DNA of 64,000 nt. Source: Alcanivorax sp. (lineage in GTDB: Bacteria; Pseudomonadota; Gammaproteobacteria; Pseudomonadales; Alcanivoracaceae). Positions 1-8,554 of the stretch are shown one piece after another. The first letter of the stretch is position 1. Each line of letters begins with the position of its first letter. The notes under the pieces are model-generated. The model saw only the letters and a program-made list of their open reading frames with translations, made no database searches and was not told where the DNA came from. The stretch is from positions 2,780,692 through 2,844,691 of the forward strand of contig CP051239.1 in assembly GCA_017794945.1 (NCBI GenBank). The letters run 5' to 3'. The translations under genes were made by a program, and so were the position numbers.

Positions 1-1
1 G

Positions 2-1288
2 GGGTTCATCGAACAGGCCCAGCGGCATTTTGATCACTTTCTCACGATGGCCGGCGAAGGCGCGGCGACGCAGCAGGCCCTGACACCGCTGTCCGATGCC
101 ATGGACCGGCTCACGGACGTGGGCCTGCGGCTGCAGCTGGTGCTGCTCCGCGAGGGAGACTTCGCCGGCTACCGCTCCGGGCGGTCGCGGCTCAACGGCA
201 TGAGCCAGGACTTTATCAACGCCGCCGACGACTTTCTGGCCGAGTCACGGACCGCCGCGAACGCGCTGGCGTCGCGCTTTGACCGGTGGGTGGAGCGTCT
301 GGACGCCGCCATGGCGGTGGCGGTGATCGCCGCGCTACTGATGGTCGGCGCGGTGTTGTGGGGTGTCACGGTGAACGTGATCCGTCCCCTGCGCGATGTG
401 ATCGGGCACCTGGACCGCATCGCCGACGGCGACCTCTCCGCCGCCATTCCGGCGCGCGGCGACAACGACATCGGCCGCCTCTACGCCGGCATGGCCCGCA
501 TGCAGGCCAGCCTGGCCTCCATTGTCGGCCAGGTGCGCATCAGCAGCGAGCGGATTCAGGAGGCCGCGGTGCAGACCACCCAGGGCAATACGGATCTTTC
601 CAGCCGCTTTGAACAGCTGTCCGCGTCGTTGGTGGAAACGTCCGCCAGCATGGAGCAGCTGACCGCCACCGTGAAGGACAATGACGAGCACGCCGACCAG
701 GCCCACCGGTTGGCCGGCGATGCCGGTGGCGTGGCGGCCCGGGGCGGCGACGCGGTGGCACGGGTGGTGGATACCATGGGGCTGATCGAAACACGCTCCC
801 AGCGCATCGAACAGATTGTCGGCTCGATCGAGGGGATCGCCTTCCAGACCAATATCCTGGCGCTCAACGCGTCCGTGGAGGCGGCGCGGGCCGGCGAGCA
901 CGGCAGTGGTTTCGCGGTGGTGGCCGAGGAGGTGCGGCTGTTGGCGCAGAACAGCGACCGGCTGGCCAAGGAGATCCGCACGCTGATCCTCGACTCCAGC
1001 GCCGAGGTGGCGCGCGGCTCGGAGCAGGCCGCCCAGGCCGGCGACACCATGGCCGAGATCGTCGCCGCCGTGGAACGGGTATCGGCGATCATGGCGCGCA
1101 TCAGCGGCGCGTCCGCCGAGCAGACCCGGGGCATCGAACAGATCGGCCTGGCGGTGTCGCAGATGGATCGGGTGACGCAGCAGAACGTCACCCTGGTGGC
1201 CGCCGCCGCCGAGCGCGCGGAGACGCTGGAGAATCAGGCCGGTCTGCTGATGAGTGAAGTCAGCGAGTTTCGGTTGGCGATCAGTTAG
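2..1288 (+). CDS. Methyl-accepting chemotaxis protein, 5' end cut by the window
   Basis: Transmembrane chemoreceptor that senses a ligand and controls CheA through CheW. The frame stays open back to base 2, so the ATG at 47 is probably internal and the N-terminus lies outside the window; 428 residues are visible. They comprise the end of a helical periplasmic sensor domain, a membrane helix near MAVAVIAALLMVGAVLWGV, a HAMP linker (NVIRPLRDVIGHLDRIADGD), and a full cytoplasmic signalling domain. The signalling domain contains the diagnostic hairpin tip IAFQTNILALNASVEAARAG followed by FAVVAEEVRLLAQ. Flanking glutamate/glutamine-rich helices are likely methylation sites. The ligand cannot be inferred. 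It ends without a CheR-binding pentapeptide. Confidence 0.93.
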   Translation, partial: GFIEQAQRHFDHFLTMAGEGAATQQALTPLSDAMDRLTDVGLRLQLVLLREGDFAGYRSGRSRLNGMSQDFINAADDFLAESRTAANALASRFDRWVERLDAAMAVAVIAALLMVGAVLWGVTVNVIRPLRDVIGHLDRIADGDLSAAIPARGDNDIGRLYAGMARMQASLASIVGQVRISSERIQEAAVQTTQGNTDLSSRFEQLSASLVETSASMEQLTATVKDNDEHADQAHRLAGDAGGVAARGGDAVARVVDTMGLIETRSQRIEQIVGSIEGIAFQTNILALNASVEAARAGEHGSGFAVVAEEVRLLAQNSDRLAKEIRTLILDSSAEVARGSEQAAQAGDTMAEIVAAVERVSAIMARISGASAEQTRGIEQIGLAVSQMDRVTQQNVTLVAAAAERAETLENQAGLLMSEVSEFRLAIS

Positions 1289-1345
1289 ATAGTCTCTGGG
1301 ATCCTGCCGGGCGCTGTGCTCCTTTTCGCGGGCCTGCGCCCCTGC

Positions 1346-2404
1346 TCAGCTTTGGATCAGTTCCCCAATCAGGTCTTCGGTCTGGTTCCAGCCCAGGCAG
1401 GCGTCGGTGATCGACACGCCGTAGCGTAACGGGTGGGCTAGCGGCTGGCTGCCGTCGTTCAGGTGGCTTTCCAGCATCACGCCGGCGATGGCCCGTTCCC
1501 CGTCGCGGCGCTGCTGGATCAGATCGCGGGCCACCAACGGCTGGCGGCGCGGGTCCTTGCCGCTGTTGGCGTGGCTGCAGTCCACCATCAGACGCGGGTT
1601 GAGCCCGGCCTGGGCCAGTTGCTCGCGCGCCGCCTGGATCTGTTCGGCGTGGTAATTAGGACCGCCCCGTCCGCCGCGCAGCACCAGATGGGTGTCCGGA
1701 TTGCCGGCGGTTTCCAGAAGGGCGGGATGGCCCTCGTCGTCGACACCCAGATGGGCGTGCGGGTGGGCGGCCGCCTGCATGGCGTCCCGGGCCACCGCGA
1801 TGCCGCCGTCCGTGCCGTTCTTGAAGCCCACCGGCAAGGACAGCCCGCTGACCAGCTCCCGGTGAATCTGGGATTCGGTGGTGCGGGCGCCGATCGCCGC
1901 CCAACTGAGCAGGTCCTCCAGGTAGCTCGCCGCCAGCGGGCTGAGCAACTCGCTGGCCAGCGGCAGGCCCAGGCCGGCCAGATCACGCAGCAATGCCCGG
2001 CACAGGCGCAGGCCTTCCGCCAAATCCTGGCGACCGTCCAGGTGCGGGTCGTAGAGCAGCCCTTTCCAGCCCACCGTGGTGCGCGGCTTTTCCACGTAGG
2101 CGCGCATCACCAGCAGTGCCCGGTCGCTGACCCGGTCAGCAAGAGCGGCGAGCCGCTGGCCGTATTCCAGCGCCGCGTCCGGGTCGTGCAGCGAGCACGG
2201 GCCGGTGACGATCAGCAGGCGGTCGTCCTCGCCGTTGAGGATGTCACGCACCGCCTGGCGCTGGGCGGCGATGCGGGCGGCCAGGGCGGCGTCCACGGGC
2301 AGCGTCTGGCGTAACTGCCGGGCGCTGGGCAGGCGGTGGCTCATGGCCCCCGACGCGGGTGTCGAAGAGTCGTCGGCGGTGACGGCGGCAAGACTGGCGT
2401 TCAT
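1346..2404 (-). CDS. Class I 3-deoxy-7-phosphoheptulonate (DAHP) synthase
   Basis: Condenses phosphoenolpyruvate and erythrose 4-phosphate, the first step of aromatic amino acid synthesis, in the cytoplasm. The 352 residues match the AroF/AroG/AroH family length. Visible family motifs are LLIVTGPCSLHDPDAALEYG, VMRAYVEKPRTTVGWKG, VGFKNGTDGG, LRGGRGGPNYH, DCSHANSGKD and GVMLESHLNDGSQ, carrying the metal and PEP ligands. I chose the ATG at 2404 over the longer frame at 2428 because AAGGAAG sits 6 nt upstream and the longer start would lie inside the attenuator hairpin. The paralogue type (Phe-, Tyr- or Trp-sensitive) is not decidable by eye. An aromatic-codon leader peptide and terminator sit immediately upstream. 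Confidence 0.95.
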   Translation of the reverse strand: MNASLAAVTADDSSTPASGAMSHRLPSARQLRQTLPVDAALAARIAAQRQAVRDILNGEDDRLLIVTGPCSLHDPDAALEYGQRLAALADRVSDRALLVMRAYVEKPRTTVGWKGLLYDPHLDGRQDLAEGLRLCRALLRDLAGLGLPLASELLSPLAASYLEDLLSWAAIGARTTESQIHRELVSGLSLPVGFKNGTDGGIAVARDAMQAAAHPHAHLGVDDEGHPALLETAGNPDTHLVLRGGRGGPNYHAEQIQAAREQLAQAGLNPRLMVDCSHANSGKDPRRQPLVARDLIQQRRDGERAIAGVMLESHLNDGSQPLAHPLRYGVSITDACLGWNQTEDLIGELIQS

Positions 2405-2426
2405 AGCAACTTCCTTAATTTTGACC

Positions 2427-2476
2427 ATCCTGAAACGAAAAAACCCCGGCGGGACGACCAGCCGGGGTTTCAGGAT
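2427..2476 (-). terminator. Intrinsic terminator in the DAHP synthase leader (attenuator)
   Basis: On the minus strand the inner stem ACCCCGGC/GCCGGGGT is followed by six U (2438-2443). An outer stem, ATCCTGAAA (2476-2468) with TTTCAGGAT (2435-2427), encloses it. It ends about 23 nt before the DAHP synthase start codon, inside the transcribed leader, so it can only work as an attenuator for that gene. A preceding stable hairpin (AGGCG.CCCG loop CGGG.CGCCT) lies between it and the leader peptide stop codon. Confidence 0.85.
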
Positions 2477-2519
2477 TCTACGGCAGGCGTCCCGAAGCGG
2501 GCGCCTGACCGGATAGAGG

Positions 2520-2630
2520 TCAGACGCGCGCGCGGCTAAACCAATATCCGTAGAAATAGCAGGCAGCAGCCAGTGCCACCGCGGAAGCGGTGTTCACGAG
2601 CATCAGGCTGTCGAGCAGTGCTGCGGCCAT
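2520..2630 (-). CDS. Aromatic-rich leader peptide for DAHP synthase (36 aa)
   Basis: A 36-codon ORF with a good ribosome-binding site (GGAG 6 nt before the ATG). Residues 25-31 read YFYGYWF, six aromatic residues in seven codons, shortly before the stop. Eight bases within those codons (TTCTACGG, 2555-2548) are exactly complementary to CCGTAGAA (2483-2476) just ahead of the terminator, so ribosome position could alter the fold. This is the classical layout of a ribosome-mediated attenuator. The alternative is a small membrane peptide, since residues 9-24 are hydrophobic, but the terminator and complementary segment argue for a leader. Confidence 0.8.
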   Translation of the reverse strand: MAAALLDSLMLVNTASAVALAAACYFYGYWFSRARV

Positions 2631-2755
2631 GGAATCTCCAAAGTTGATGATTGAAGCCTAACGGCCTTTCGCCCTCAGCGCAATGGGGGCGTCCGCGCGC
2701 CCGTGTTACCATGCGCGGTTAACAGGGCTCTTGAATCTTAGCTTGGGAGAACAAC

Positions 2756-3934
2756 ATGCAAGACGTGGTCATTGTCGCCGCCACCCGTACCGCCATCGGC
2801 CGCTTTCAGGGCGGGCTCGCGGACATCCCCGCCACCAAACTGGGCGAGGCGGTGGTCCGCCGCCTGCTGGCGGACACCGGCGTGGAGCCGGGGGCGATCA
2901 GCGAAGTGATCCTCGGCCAGGTGCTCACCGCCGGCGCCGGCCAGAACACCGCCCGGCAGACCTCGATCTTCGCTGGCCTGCCCGACGAAGTGCCGGCCAT
3001 GACCATCAACAAGGTGTGCGGCTCCGGCCTGAAAGCGGTGCATCTGGGCAGCCAGGCGATTCGCTGCGGCGAGGCCGAGGTAGTGATCGCCGGCGGCCAG
3101 GAAAGCATGAGCCTGGCCCCCTATGTGCTGCCCAAGGCGCGCACCGGCCTGCGCATGGGCCACGCCACGATGATCGACTCGATGATTCAGGACGGTCTGT
3201 GGGACGCCTTCAACGACTTCCATATGGGCATCACCGCCGAGAACCTGGCGGAAAAATACAGCCTCAGCCGGGAAGCCCAGGACAACTTCGCGGCGGCCTC
3301 CCACCGGAAAGCGGCGGCGGCCATCAACGAGGGCCGCTTCAAGAATGAGATCACCCCGGTGGAAGTGCCGCAGCGCAAGGGCGACCCGAAGATCGTCGAC
3401 ACCGACGAGCAGCCACGCGGCGACACCACCGCCGAATCTCTCTCCGGCCTGCGCGCCGCCTTCAAGAAGGACGGCACCGTCACCGCCGGCAACGCCTCGG
3501 CGCTGAACGACGGCGCCGCCGCGGTGATGCTGATGAGCGAAGCGCGCGCCAACCAGCTGGGCCTGCCGATCCTCGCCCGCCTGGCCGGCCAGGCCAGCGC
3601 CGGCGTGGACCCGGCGATCATGGGCATCGGCCCGGTGTCCGCCACCCGCCGTTGCCTGGAGCGCGCCGGCTGGTCGCTGGATCAGGTGGACCTGATCGAA
3701 GCCAACGAAGCCTTCGCCGCCCAATCCCTGGCGGTGGGCAAGGACCTGGAATGGGACCAGGACAAGGTCAACGTCAACGGCGGCGCCATCGCCCTGGGCC
3801 ATCCGATCGGCGCGTCCGGCTGCCGGGTGCTGGTGACGCTGCTCCACGAAATGCAGCGCCGGGACGTTAAGAAGGGCCTGGCCACACTGTGCATCGGTGG
3901 CGGCCAGGGCGTGGCCCTGGCGGTGGAACGCTGA
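2756..3934 (+). CDS. Acetyl-CoA C-acetyltransferase (thiolase)
   Basis: Biosynthetic-type thiolase II that condenses or cleaves acetoacetyl-CoA. It has 392 residues, normal for the family. The nucleophilic cysteine is C88 in [14 protein letters not shown], the histidine is in [14 protein letters not shown], and the second cysteine lies in [11 protein letters not shown] near the C-terminus. GGGAG precedes the ATG. It is monocistronic and converges on the FG-GAP lipoprotein gene. The role could be acetoacetate or ketone-body use, or polyhydroxyalkanoate precursor supply; no phaB or phaC neighbour is present to decide. Confidence 0.94.
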   Translation: MQDVVIVAATRTAIGRFQGGLADIPATKLGEAVVRRLLADTGVEPGAISEVILGQVLTAGAGQNTARQTSIFAGLPDEVPAMTINKVCGSGLKAVHLGSQAIRCGEAEVVIAGGQESMSLAPYVLPKARTGLRMGHATMIDSMIQDGLWDAFNDFHMGITAENLAEKYSLSREAQDNFAAASHRKAAAAINEGRFKNEITPVEVPQRKGDPKIVDTDEQPRGDTTAESLSGLRAAFKKDGTVTAGNASALNDGAAAVMLMSEARANQLGLPILARLAGQASAGVDPAIMGIGPVSATRRCLERAGWSLDQVDLIEANEAFAAQSLAVGKDLEWDQDKVNVNGGAIALGHPIGASGCRVLVTLLHEMQRRDVKKGLATLCIGGGQGVALAVER

Positions 3935-3941
3935 GGACGCC

Positions 3942-5792
3942 TCAGTACAGGTAGACGGCGCCGCTGTTCGAAGCGCCGGCGTTGTTCTGATCGCCGTCGA
4001 TACCGGTGGCGTTGCTGTCTTCCCGGTCGGCGCCGACGGCCAGCGTTTCTCCGTCGGCGGCCAGGGCAACACGGTAACCGAAATTGTCGTCGGCACTGGT
4101 GTTCGGGGCTTTCAGGTAGCGGCTCTGATGCCAGACGCCGGCGTCGTTGTGGAATAAATAGGCGGCGCCGCTGCCGCCCGCTGTGTCATCGGTCTGGTCG
4201 CCGTCCATCCCCCGGGCGGCGCTGGCTTCGCCGTTGGCGGCCACGGCCAGGGTGGCGCCGTCCGCGGACAGGGCCAAGCTGAAACCGAAGGCGTCACTGG
4301 CGCCGGGGAGAGAGGCTTTTAAATAAGCCTGCTGCGCCCAGGTTTCCCCATCCCGCTTAAAGACATAGACGGCGCCGCTGGTCAGCGCGCTGTTGTCGTT
4401 CTGGTCGGCGCCCACGCCGGCGGCGGCGCTGTCTTCCTGATTGGCGCCCACGGCGAGAGTTTCACCCGTCCCGTCCAACGCCAGGCTGCGTCCAAAGTTG
4501 TCCCCGGATTCACTGTTGGAGGCTTTGATGTACGCCTGCTGCGTCCAGACTCCGCCGCTGTCCCGTTGGAACGCGTAGACCGCGCCGCTGGTCGCGGCGG
4601 TGTTGTCACCCTGGTCGCCGCCGATGCCGGTGGCGGCACTGGCTTCGCGCAGGGCGCCGGCGACCAGGGTGTTGCCGTCGCCCGACAGGGCCAGGCTCAG
4701 CCCGAACAGATCCACGGCGTCGGTGTTGGACGCTTTGACGTAAGCGCTTTGCGCCCAGTTGCTGCCGTCGTAGTCGAACACGTACGCGGCGCCGGCGTTG
4801 ACGGCGGAGTCGTCACTCTGGTCGCCGTCGATGCCGGTGGCGGCACTGGCTTCGCCGAAGGCGCCCACGGCAAGACGGCTGCCGTTCGAGGACAGCGCGA
4901 CACTGGCGCCGAAAGCGTCGCCGGCGCCGCTGTTGGAGGCTTTCAAGTAAGCGGTCTGGCGCCAGGCACCGGTGTCGTCGCGCTGGAAAATATAGGTCGC
5001 GCCGCTGTCCGTGGCACTGTTGTCCGCTTGCGGGCCGTTAATGCCCGTGCTGGCGCTGTCTTCGTCGGCGGCGCCCACCGCCAGGGTGCCGCCGTCGCCG
5101 GCCAGGGCGACGGCTTCACCGAACTGATCCAGATCGTCGGGGTTGGAGGCCCTGAGCCGCGTCTGATGGCGCCAGACGCCGGTGTCGTCCTGTTGCAGCA
5201 CATGGACGGCGCCGCTTGCCGAAGCACCGTCGTTCTCGCCGTCGTCCCCCGGCGCGCCGATGGCCAGGGTGCGGCCACCGTCGGCGAGGGCCAGGGCGCG
5301 CCCGAACCCGTCATTCACGTCGGTGTCGGACGCTTTCAGGTAGCCGATGGCATTGGTGAGGGCGCTGTTCACGAACACCGCATCGGACTCCGTGCAACCG
5401 ATCCGGTTGCAGGCCTCGAGAATGTAGCTGGCGTTAAGCGTGGCGGGCAGGAAGACCGGCAGGTCGTATTCCGTCGGCTTGCCGCCGAAGGTTACGACCT
5501 CGCTGTACCCGGAAGCACCGTCCGGGTTCACCAGCAGCCGATACTCGCTGACCGCCCCCGGCTTATCCCAGGAAAACCGGAACGTCTTGACGCTTTGCGG
5601 CGTCAGTGTGAGCTCCGGGGCCTTCGGCGGATCGGTGACACGATCGGCGAGGGGGTTATCGTCGTCATCATCGGCGCAACCGCTCACTAGAAGCGCCGTC
5701 GCCAGCAGAGCAATGAGGGCCGGGAAGGTGGTGCGCCGGTTTACGGCCATCCACCCGCGCACGGGTGCGAAAGAACGATCAGTCTTTTTCAT
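3942..5792 (-). CDS. FG-GAP repeat (beta-propeller) lipoprotein
   Basis: Predicted surface or periplasmic lipoprotein of 616 residues. The signal peptide ends in a lipobox (LLVSGC) followed by an acidic CADDDDD run. Next is a fibronectin-III-like domain (about residues 50-150), then seven repeats of about 60-65 residues of the form YLKASN...DxFGxSLALSxDGxTLAVGA...GIDGDQxDNSA..SGAVYVFxRD, ending exactly at the stop codon. Seven copies fit a closed seven-bladed propeller like integrin alpha; the DxDxDG-like loops suggest calcium binding. I prefer the ATG at 5792 (GGGG 9 nt upstream) to the TTG at 5807. Function is unknown; adhesion or matrix binding is inference. Confidence 0.85.
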   Translation of the reverse strand: MKKTDRSFAPVRGWMAVNRRTTFPALIALLATALLVSGCADDDDDNPLADRVTDPPKAPELTLTPQSVKTFRFSWDKPGAVSEYRLLVNPDGASGYSEVVTFGGKPTEYDLPVFLPATLNASYILEACNRIGCTESDAVFVNSALTNAIGYLKASDTDVNDGFGRALALADGGRTLAIGAPGDDGENDGASASGAVHVLQQDDTGVWRHQTRLRASNPDDLDQFGEAVALAGDGGTLAVGAADEDSASTGINGPQADNSATDSGATYIFQRDDTGAWRQTAYLKASNSGAGDAFGASVALSSNGSRLAVGAFGEASAATGIDGDQSDDSAVNAGAAYVFDYDGSNWAQSAYVKASNTDAVDLFGLSLALSGDGNTLVAGALREASAATGIGGDQGDNTAATSGAVYAFQRDSGGVWTQQAYIKASNSESGDNFGRSLALDGTGETLAVGANQEDSAAAGVGADQNDNSALTSGAVYVFKRDGETWAQQAYLKASLPGASDAFGFSLALSADGATLAVAANGEASAARGMDGDQTDDTAGGSGAAYLFHNDAGVWHQSRYLKAPNTSADDNFGYRVALAADGETLAVGADREDSNATGIDGDQNNAGASNSGAVYLY

Positions 5793-5956
5793 TTTTTGAA
5801 TCCCCAAGGACGTCTATGCAATTTTATTTTTGCACAACCGTACAGAATGGCACTGGTCGATGACAACCGGGAGCCAGCGGCGGCATGGACGGCCGCTGCC
5901 GGTCGCTTCGTTTTTGCGTATCATGAGCGTTTATTCGCGCCGACCAGGTGGATTCC

Positions 5957-7000
5957 ATGACCGATACTCTGACCTTGACCCGACCGGACGACTGGCACTT
6001 GCATTTCCGCGACGGCGCCATGCTTGAGGAAACCGTGCCTGCCACCGCGCGGGTGTTCCGCCGCGCCATCGTGATGCCCAACCTGACGCCGCCAGTGACC
6101 ACCGTGGCGCTGGCCGAGGCCTACCGGGAGCGCATTCTGGCGGCGATTCCGGCGGGCGTGGATTTCGAGCCGTTGATGGTGCTCTATCTGACCGACCAGA
6201 CCCCGGTGGAGGAAATCGAGCGCGCGGCGCAAAGCCCGTTCGTACACGCCTTCAAGCTGTACCCGGCGGGAGCCACCACCAATTCCGACAGCGGCGTCAC
6301 CAACCCGGCGCGCATCAACCACCTTTATGAGGCACTGGAAAAGCACGATGTGCCGTTCCTGGTGCACGGCGAGGTGACCGAGCCGGAAATCGACATCTTC
6401 GACCGCGAGCGGGTGTTCATCGACCGCTACCTGAACGACATTCGCGAGCGCTTTCCGGCGCTGCGTATCGTGTTCGAGCACGTCACCACCTCCGAAGGCG
6501 TGGACTTCGTGCGCGAAGGCGGCGACCTGACCGCCGCCACCGTGACGCCCCAGCACCTGCTGATGAACCGCAACGACCTGCTGGTCGGCGGTGTGCGCCC
6601 GCACAACTACTGCCTGCCGGTCCTCAAGCGGCGCACCCACCAGCAGGCGATTCAGCAGGCGGTACTCGAAGGGCATCCGCGCTTTTTCCTGGGCACCGAC
6701 TCCGCCCCCCACGCCCGCGACAAGAAGGAAGCGGCGTGCGGTTGCGCGGGCTGTTATTCGGCCCGGGCGGCGCTGCCCCTGTACGCGTCCTTTCTCGACC
6801 GCCACGGTGCGCTGGACAAGCTGGAAGGCTTCGCCAGCCACTTTGGCGCCGACTTCTACCGGCTGCCGCGCAATACCGACACCGTGACCCTCGAGCGTCG
6901 CGATTGGGCGGTGCCGGAAACGGTCACCGCCGCCGGCGAGGACATGGTGCCGTTCATGGCCGGCCAGGCGTTGCCCTGGGCGATCCGCGAGGGCCAATGA
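5957..7000 (+). CDS. pyrC: Dihydroorotase, class II
   Basis: Zinc enzyme that cyclises carbamoyl aspartate to dihydroorotate in pyrimidine synthesis. It has 347 residues from the ATG at 5957; the in-frame GTG at 5948 is less likely because homologues begin a few residues before RPDDWHLH. Zinc ligands are visible: H14 and H16 in WHLHFRDG, the carboxylated lysine K100 in FKLYPAGATTNS, H137 in FLVHGEV, H175 in FEHVTT, and the aspartate in FLGTDSAPHARDKKE. The stop overlaps the start of the COG0523 GTPase by four bases (ATGA), so the two are translationally coupled. Confidence 0.96.
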   Translation: MTDTLTLTRPDDWHLHFRDGAMLEETVPATARVFRRAIVMPNLTPPVTTVALAEAYRERILAAIPAGVDFEPLMVLYLTDQTPVEEIERAAQSPFVHAFKLYPAGATTNSDSGVTNPARINHLYEALEKHDVPFLVHGEVTEPEIDIFDRERVFIDRYLNDIRERFPALRIVFEHVTTSEGVDFVREGGDLTAATVTPQHLLMNRNDLLVGGVRPHNYCLPVLKRRTHQQAIQQAVLEGHPRFFLGTDSAPHARDKKEAACGCAGCYSARAALPLYASFLDRHGALDKLEGFASHFGADFYRLPRNTDTVTLERRDWAVPETVTAAGEDMVPFMAGQALPWAIREGQ

Positions 7001-8001
7001 CGGCGCCGATCCCACTGGTGGTGCTGACCGGCTTTCTCGGCAGCGGCAAAACCACTTTGCTCAATCGCTGGCTGGACCAGCGCGGTGACCTGGCGGTGAT
7101 CATCAACGAGTTGGGCGAGATCGGCATCGACAAGGATCTCGCCCGGCAGGTGGGCGCGCCGGTCAGTCTGCTGGCCGGCGGCTGTGTCTGCTGCGCTGTC
7201 CAGGGCACCCTGCGCACGACCCTGCGCAATCTCTACATGGCCCGGGCCGGCGGCGATCTGCCGCCGTTCTCGACGGTGTTGCTGGAGACCACCGGCGCTG
7301 CCGATCCGTTCGGCGTGACCGCGGTGTTGGAGCAGGACGCCTGGCTGCGCAAGCGTTTCACTTTACGCTCGATGCTGACCACGGTGGATACCGTGGCCGG
7401 CGAGGCGGCACTGCGCCGGCATCCGGAGGCGCTGGAGCAGGTCACCGCCGCCGACCAACTGCTGCTGACCAAGACCGACCGGGCGACGGCGGCGCAACGG
7501 GTTGCTTTGGCCGAGGCTCTCGCCCGCCTCAATCCCCGCGCCGGGGTGCTCGACGCCGAGCGCGCCGACGCCGGCCTGCTGGACCGGGACTTCCCTCGCC
7601 AGTGCCGGATCACCGGCACCCTGGCGCCGGCCGGCGCGGTGGCCACCCTGGCACCACGGCCGGTACCGCGCGGCCACCACTTGCATCCGGCGGGTCTACG
7701 CTGGCGCGGGCGTATCGCCTATGATCGCCTGCAAGAGGCGCTGACGGCACTGCGCGCCGAGGCCGGCGAGGAACTGGTGCGCCTGAAGGGGCTGGTGGCC
7801 ATTGATAAGCTGGATGGCCCCTTGCTGATCCAGGCGGTGGCCGGCCAGCCCGTGGAAGTGGCACCGTTGCCGGCCTGGCCCGGCGGTGACGACGACAGCC
7901 GCCTGGTGGTGATCGCCGCCGGCGAAGACACCGGTGCCCCGGCGCGCTGGCTGGAGAATTGGCGCCTCTATCTCGGGCTCGCGGACGTGGCAAGCGCCTG
8001 A
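6997..8001 (+). CDS. COG0523/CobW-family GTPase, putative zinc metallochaperone
   Basis: A 334-residue G3E-family GTPase. It has Walker A GFLGSGKT at residues 12-19, the metal-binding CVCC motif (C63, C65, C66 in AGGCVCCAVQG), a TKTD guanine-specificity motif, and a CobW C-terminal domain ending in a WLENWRLYL-type tail. Members deliver zinc or cobalt to client enzymes. The frame is open further upstream within pyrC, but the ATGA overlap gives the natural start. Neighbours are a zinc-dependent dihydroorotase and a ZrgA-like protein, so a zinc role is more likely than cobalamin synthesis; no cob genes are nearby. Confidence 0.9.
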   Translation: MTAPIPLVVLTGFLGSGKTTLLNRWLDQRGDLAVIINELGEIGIDKDLARQVGAPVSLLAGGCVCCAVQGTLRTTLRNLYMARAGGDLPPFSTVLLETTGAADPFGVTAVLEQDAWLRKRFTLRSMLTTVDTVAGEAALRRHPEALEQVTAADQLLLTKTDRATAAQRVALAEALARLNPRAGVLDAERADAGLLDRDFPRQCRITGTLAPAGAVATLAPRPVPRGHHLHPAGLRWRGRIAYDRLQEALTALRAEAGEELVRLKGLVAIDKLDGPLLIQAVAGQPVEVAPLPAWPGGDDDSRLVVIAAGEDTGAPARWLENWRLYLGLADVASA

Positions 8002-8036
8002 GCCCGGTGACCATGGAGTGGAAACGAGGAAGGATC

Positions 8037-8531
8037 ATGCGTCTGTTTATCGCTGTCATGCTGTTGAGCCTCGCCGCTACCGGTGCCGCCGCCGAGACGG
8101 GCCGCGCCGGTGACCTGGACATCGCCCGTAAGGGCCAGGCGCTGGTCGCGCGCCTGACATTGCCCGCCGACCTGGTGGTGGGCTTCAGCCACCGGCCGGA
8201 AAGCGACGAGGAAAAGATCGCGGTCACCGAGGCGCTGGCGCGGCTCGGCAAGGCCGACAATGTGCTGGTGCCGGCGGCGGAAGCCGGCTGCACGGTGACC
8301 CGGGAGGAAGCGACCACCACCCTGATGCCGCCGGCCACCCCGGACCCGGCCCAATTCCAGGCGCGCTACGCCTGGCGCTGCGAAAACCCGGACGGGCTGG
8401 TGGCGGCGGACGTGCCGCTGCTGGAATTTCTCAACGGCGTCGCCTTGGACGCGCTGGTGGTCAATGGCGAGCACCGTTTCGAGCGTCGCATCGCGCCCCC
8501 TGAAACGCGCCTGCCGCTGTTGGCGGACTGA
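8037..8531 (+). CDS. DUF2796 (ZrgA-like) periplasmic protein
   Basis: A 164-residue exported protein with a signal peptide (about residues 1-20). The body resembles DUF2796/ZrgA, an accessory protein of zinc uptake: LPADLVVGFSHRPESDEEK, a conserved cysteine in AEAGCTVTREE, and a second in RYAWRCENPD. Family members usually carry histidine-rich stretches; this one has only two histidines (in FSHRP and GEHRF), so direct zinc storage is doubtful. The start at 8037 has GAGGAAGG upstream. It follows the COG0523 gene by 35 nt and precedes an SMR gene, probably in one operon. Confidence 0.75.
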   Translation: MRLFIAVMLLSLAATGAAAETGRAGDLDIARKGQALVARLTLPADLVVGFSHRPESDEEKIAVTEALARLGKADNVLVPAAEAGCTVTREEATTTLMPPATPDPAQFQARYAWRCENPDGLVAADVPLLEFLNGVALDALVVNGEHRFERRIAPPETRLPLLAD

Positions 8532-8554
8532 GTCGACGCCCGCAAGGAGCCGAT

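Noticed and set aside
2405..2428. Eight-residue longer start of DAHP synthase (MVKIKEVA)
   Set aside because: The ATG at 2428 lies in the outer arm of the attenuator stem, whereas AAGGAAG is correctly spaced for the ATG at 2404.
6736..6996. 87-residue N-terminal extension of the COG0523 GTPase
   Set aside because: It lies inside pyrC in another frame; homologues start just before the P-loop and the ATGA overlap gives a natural start.
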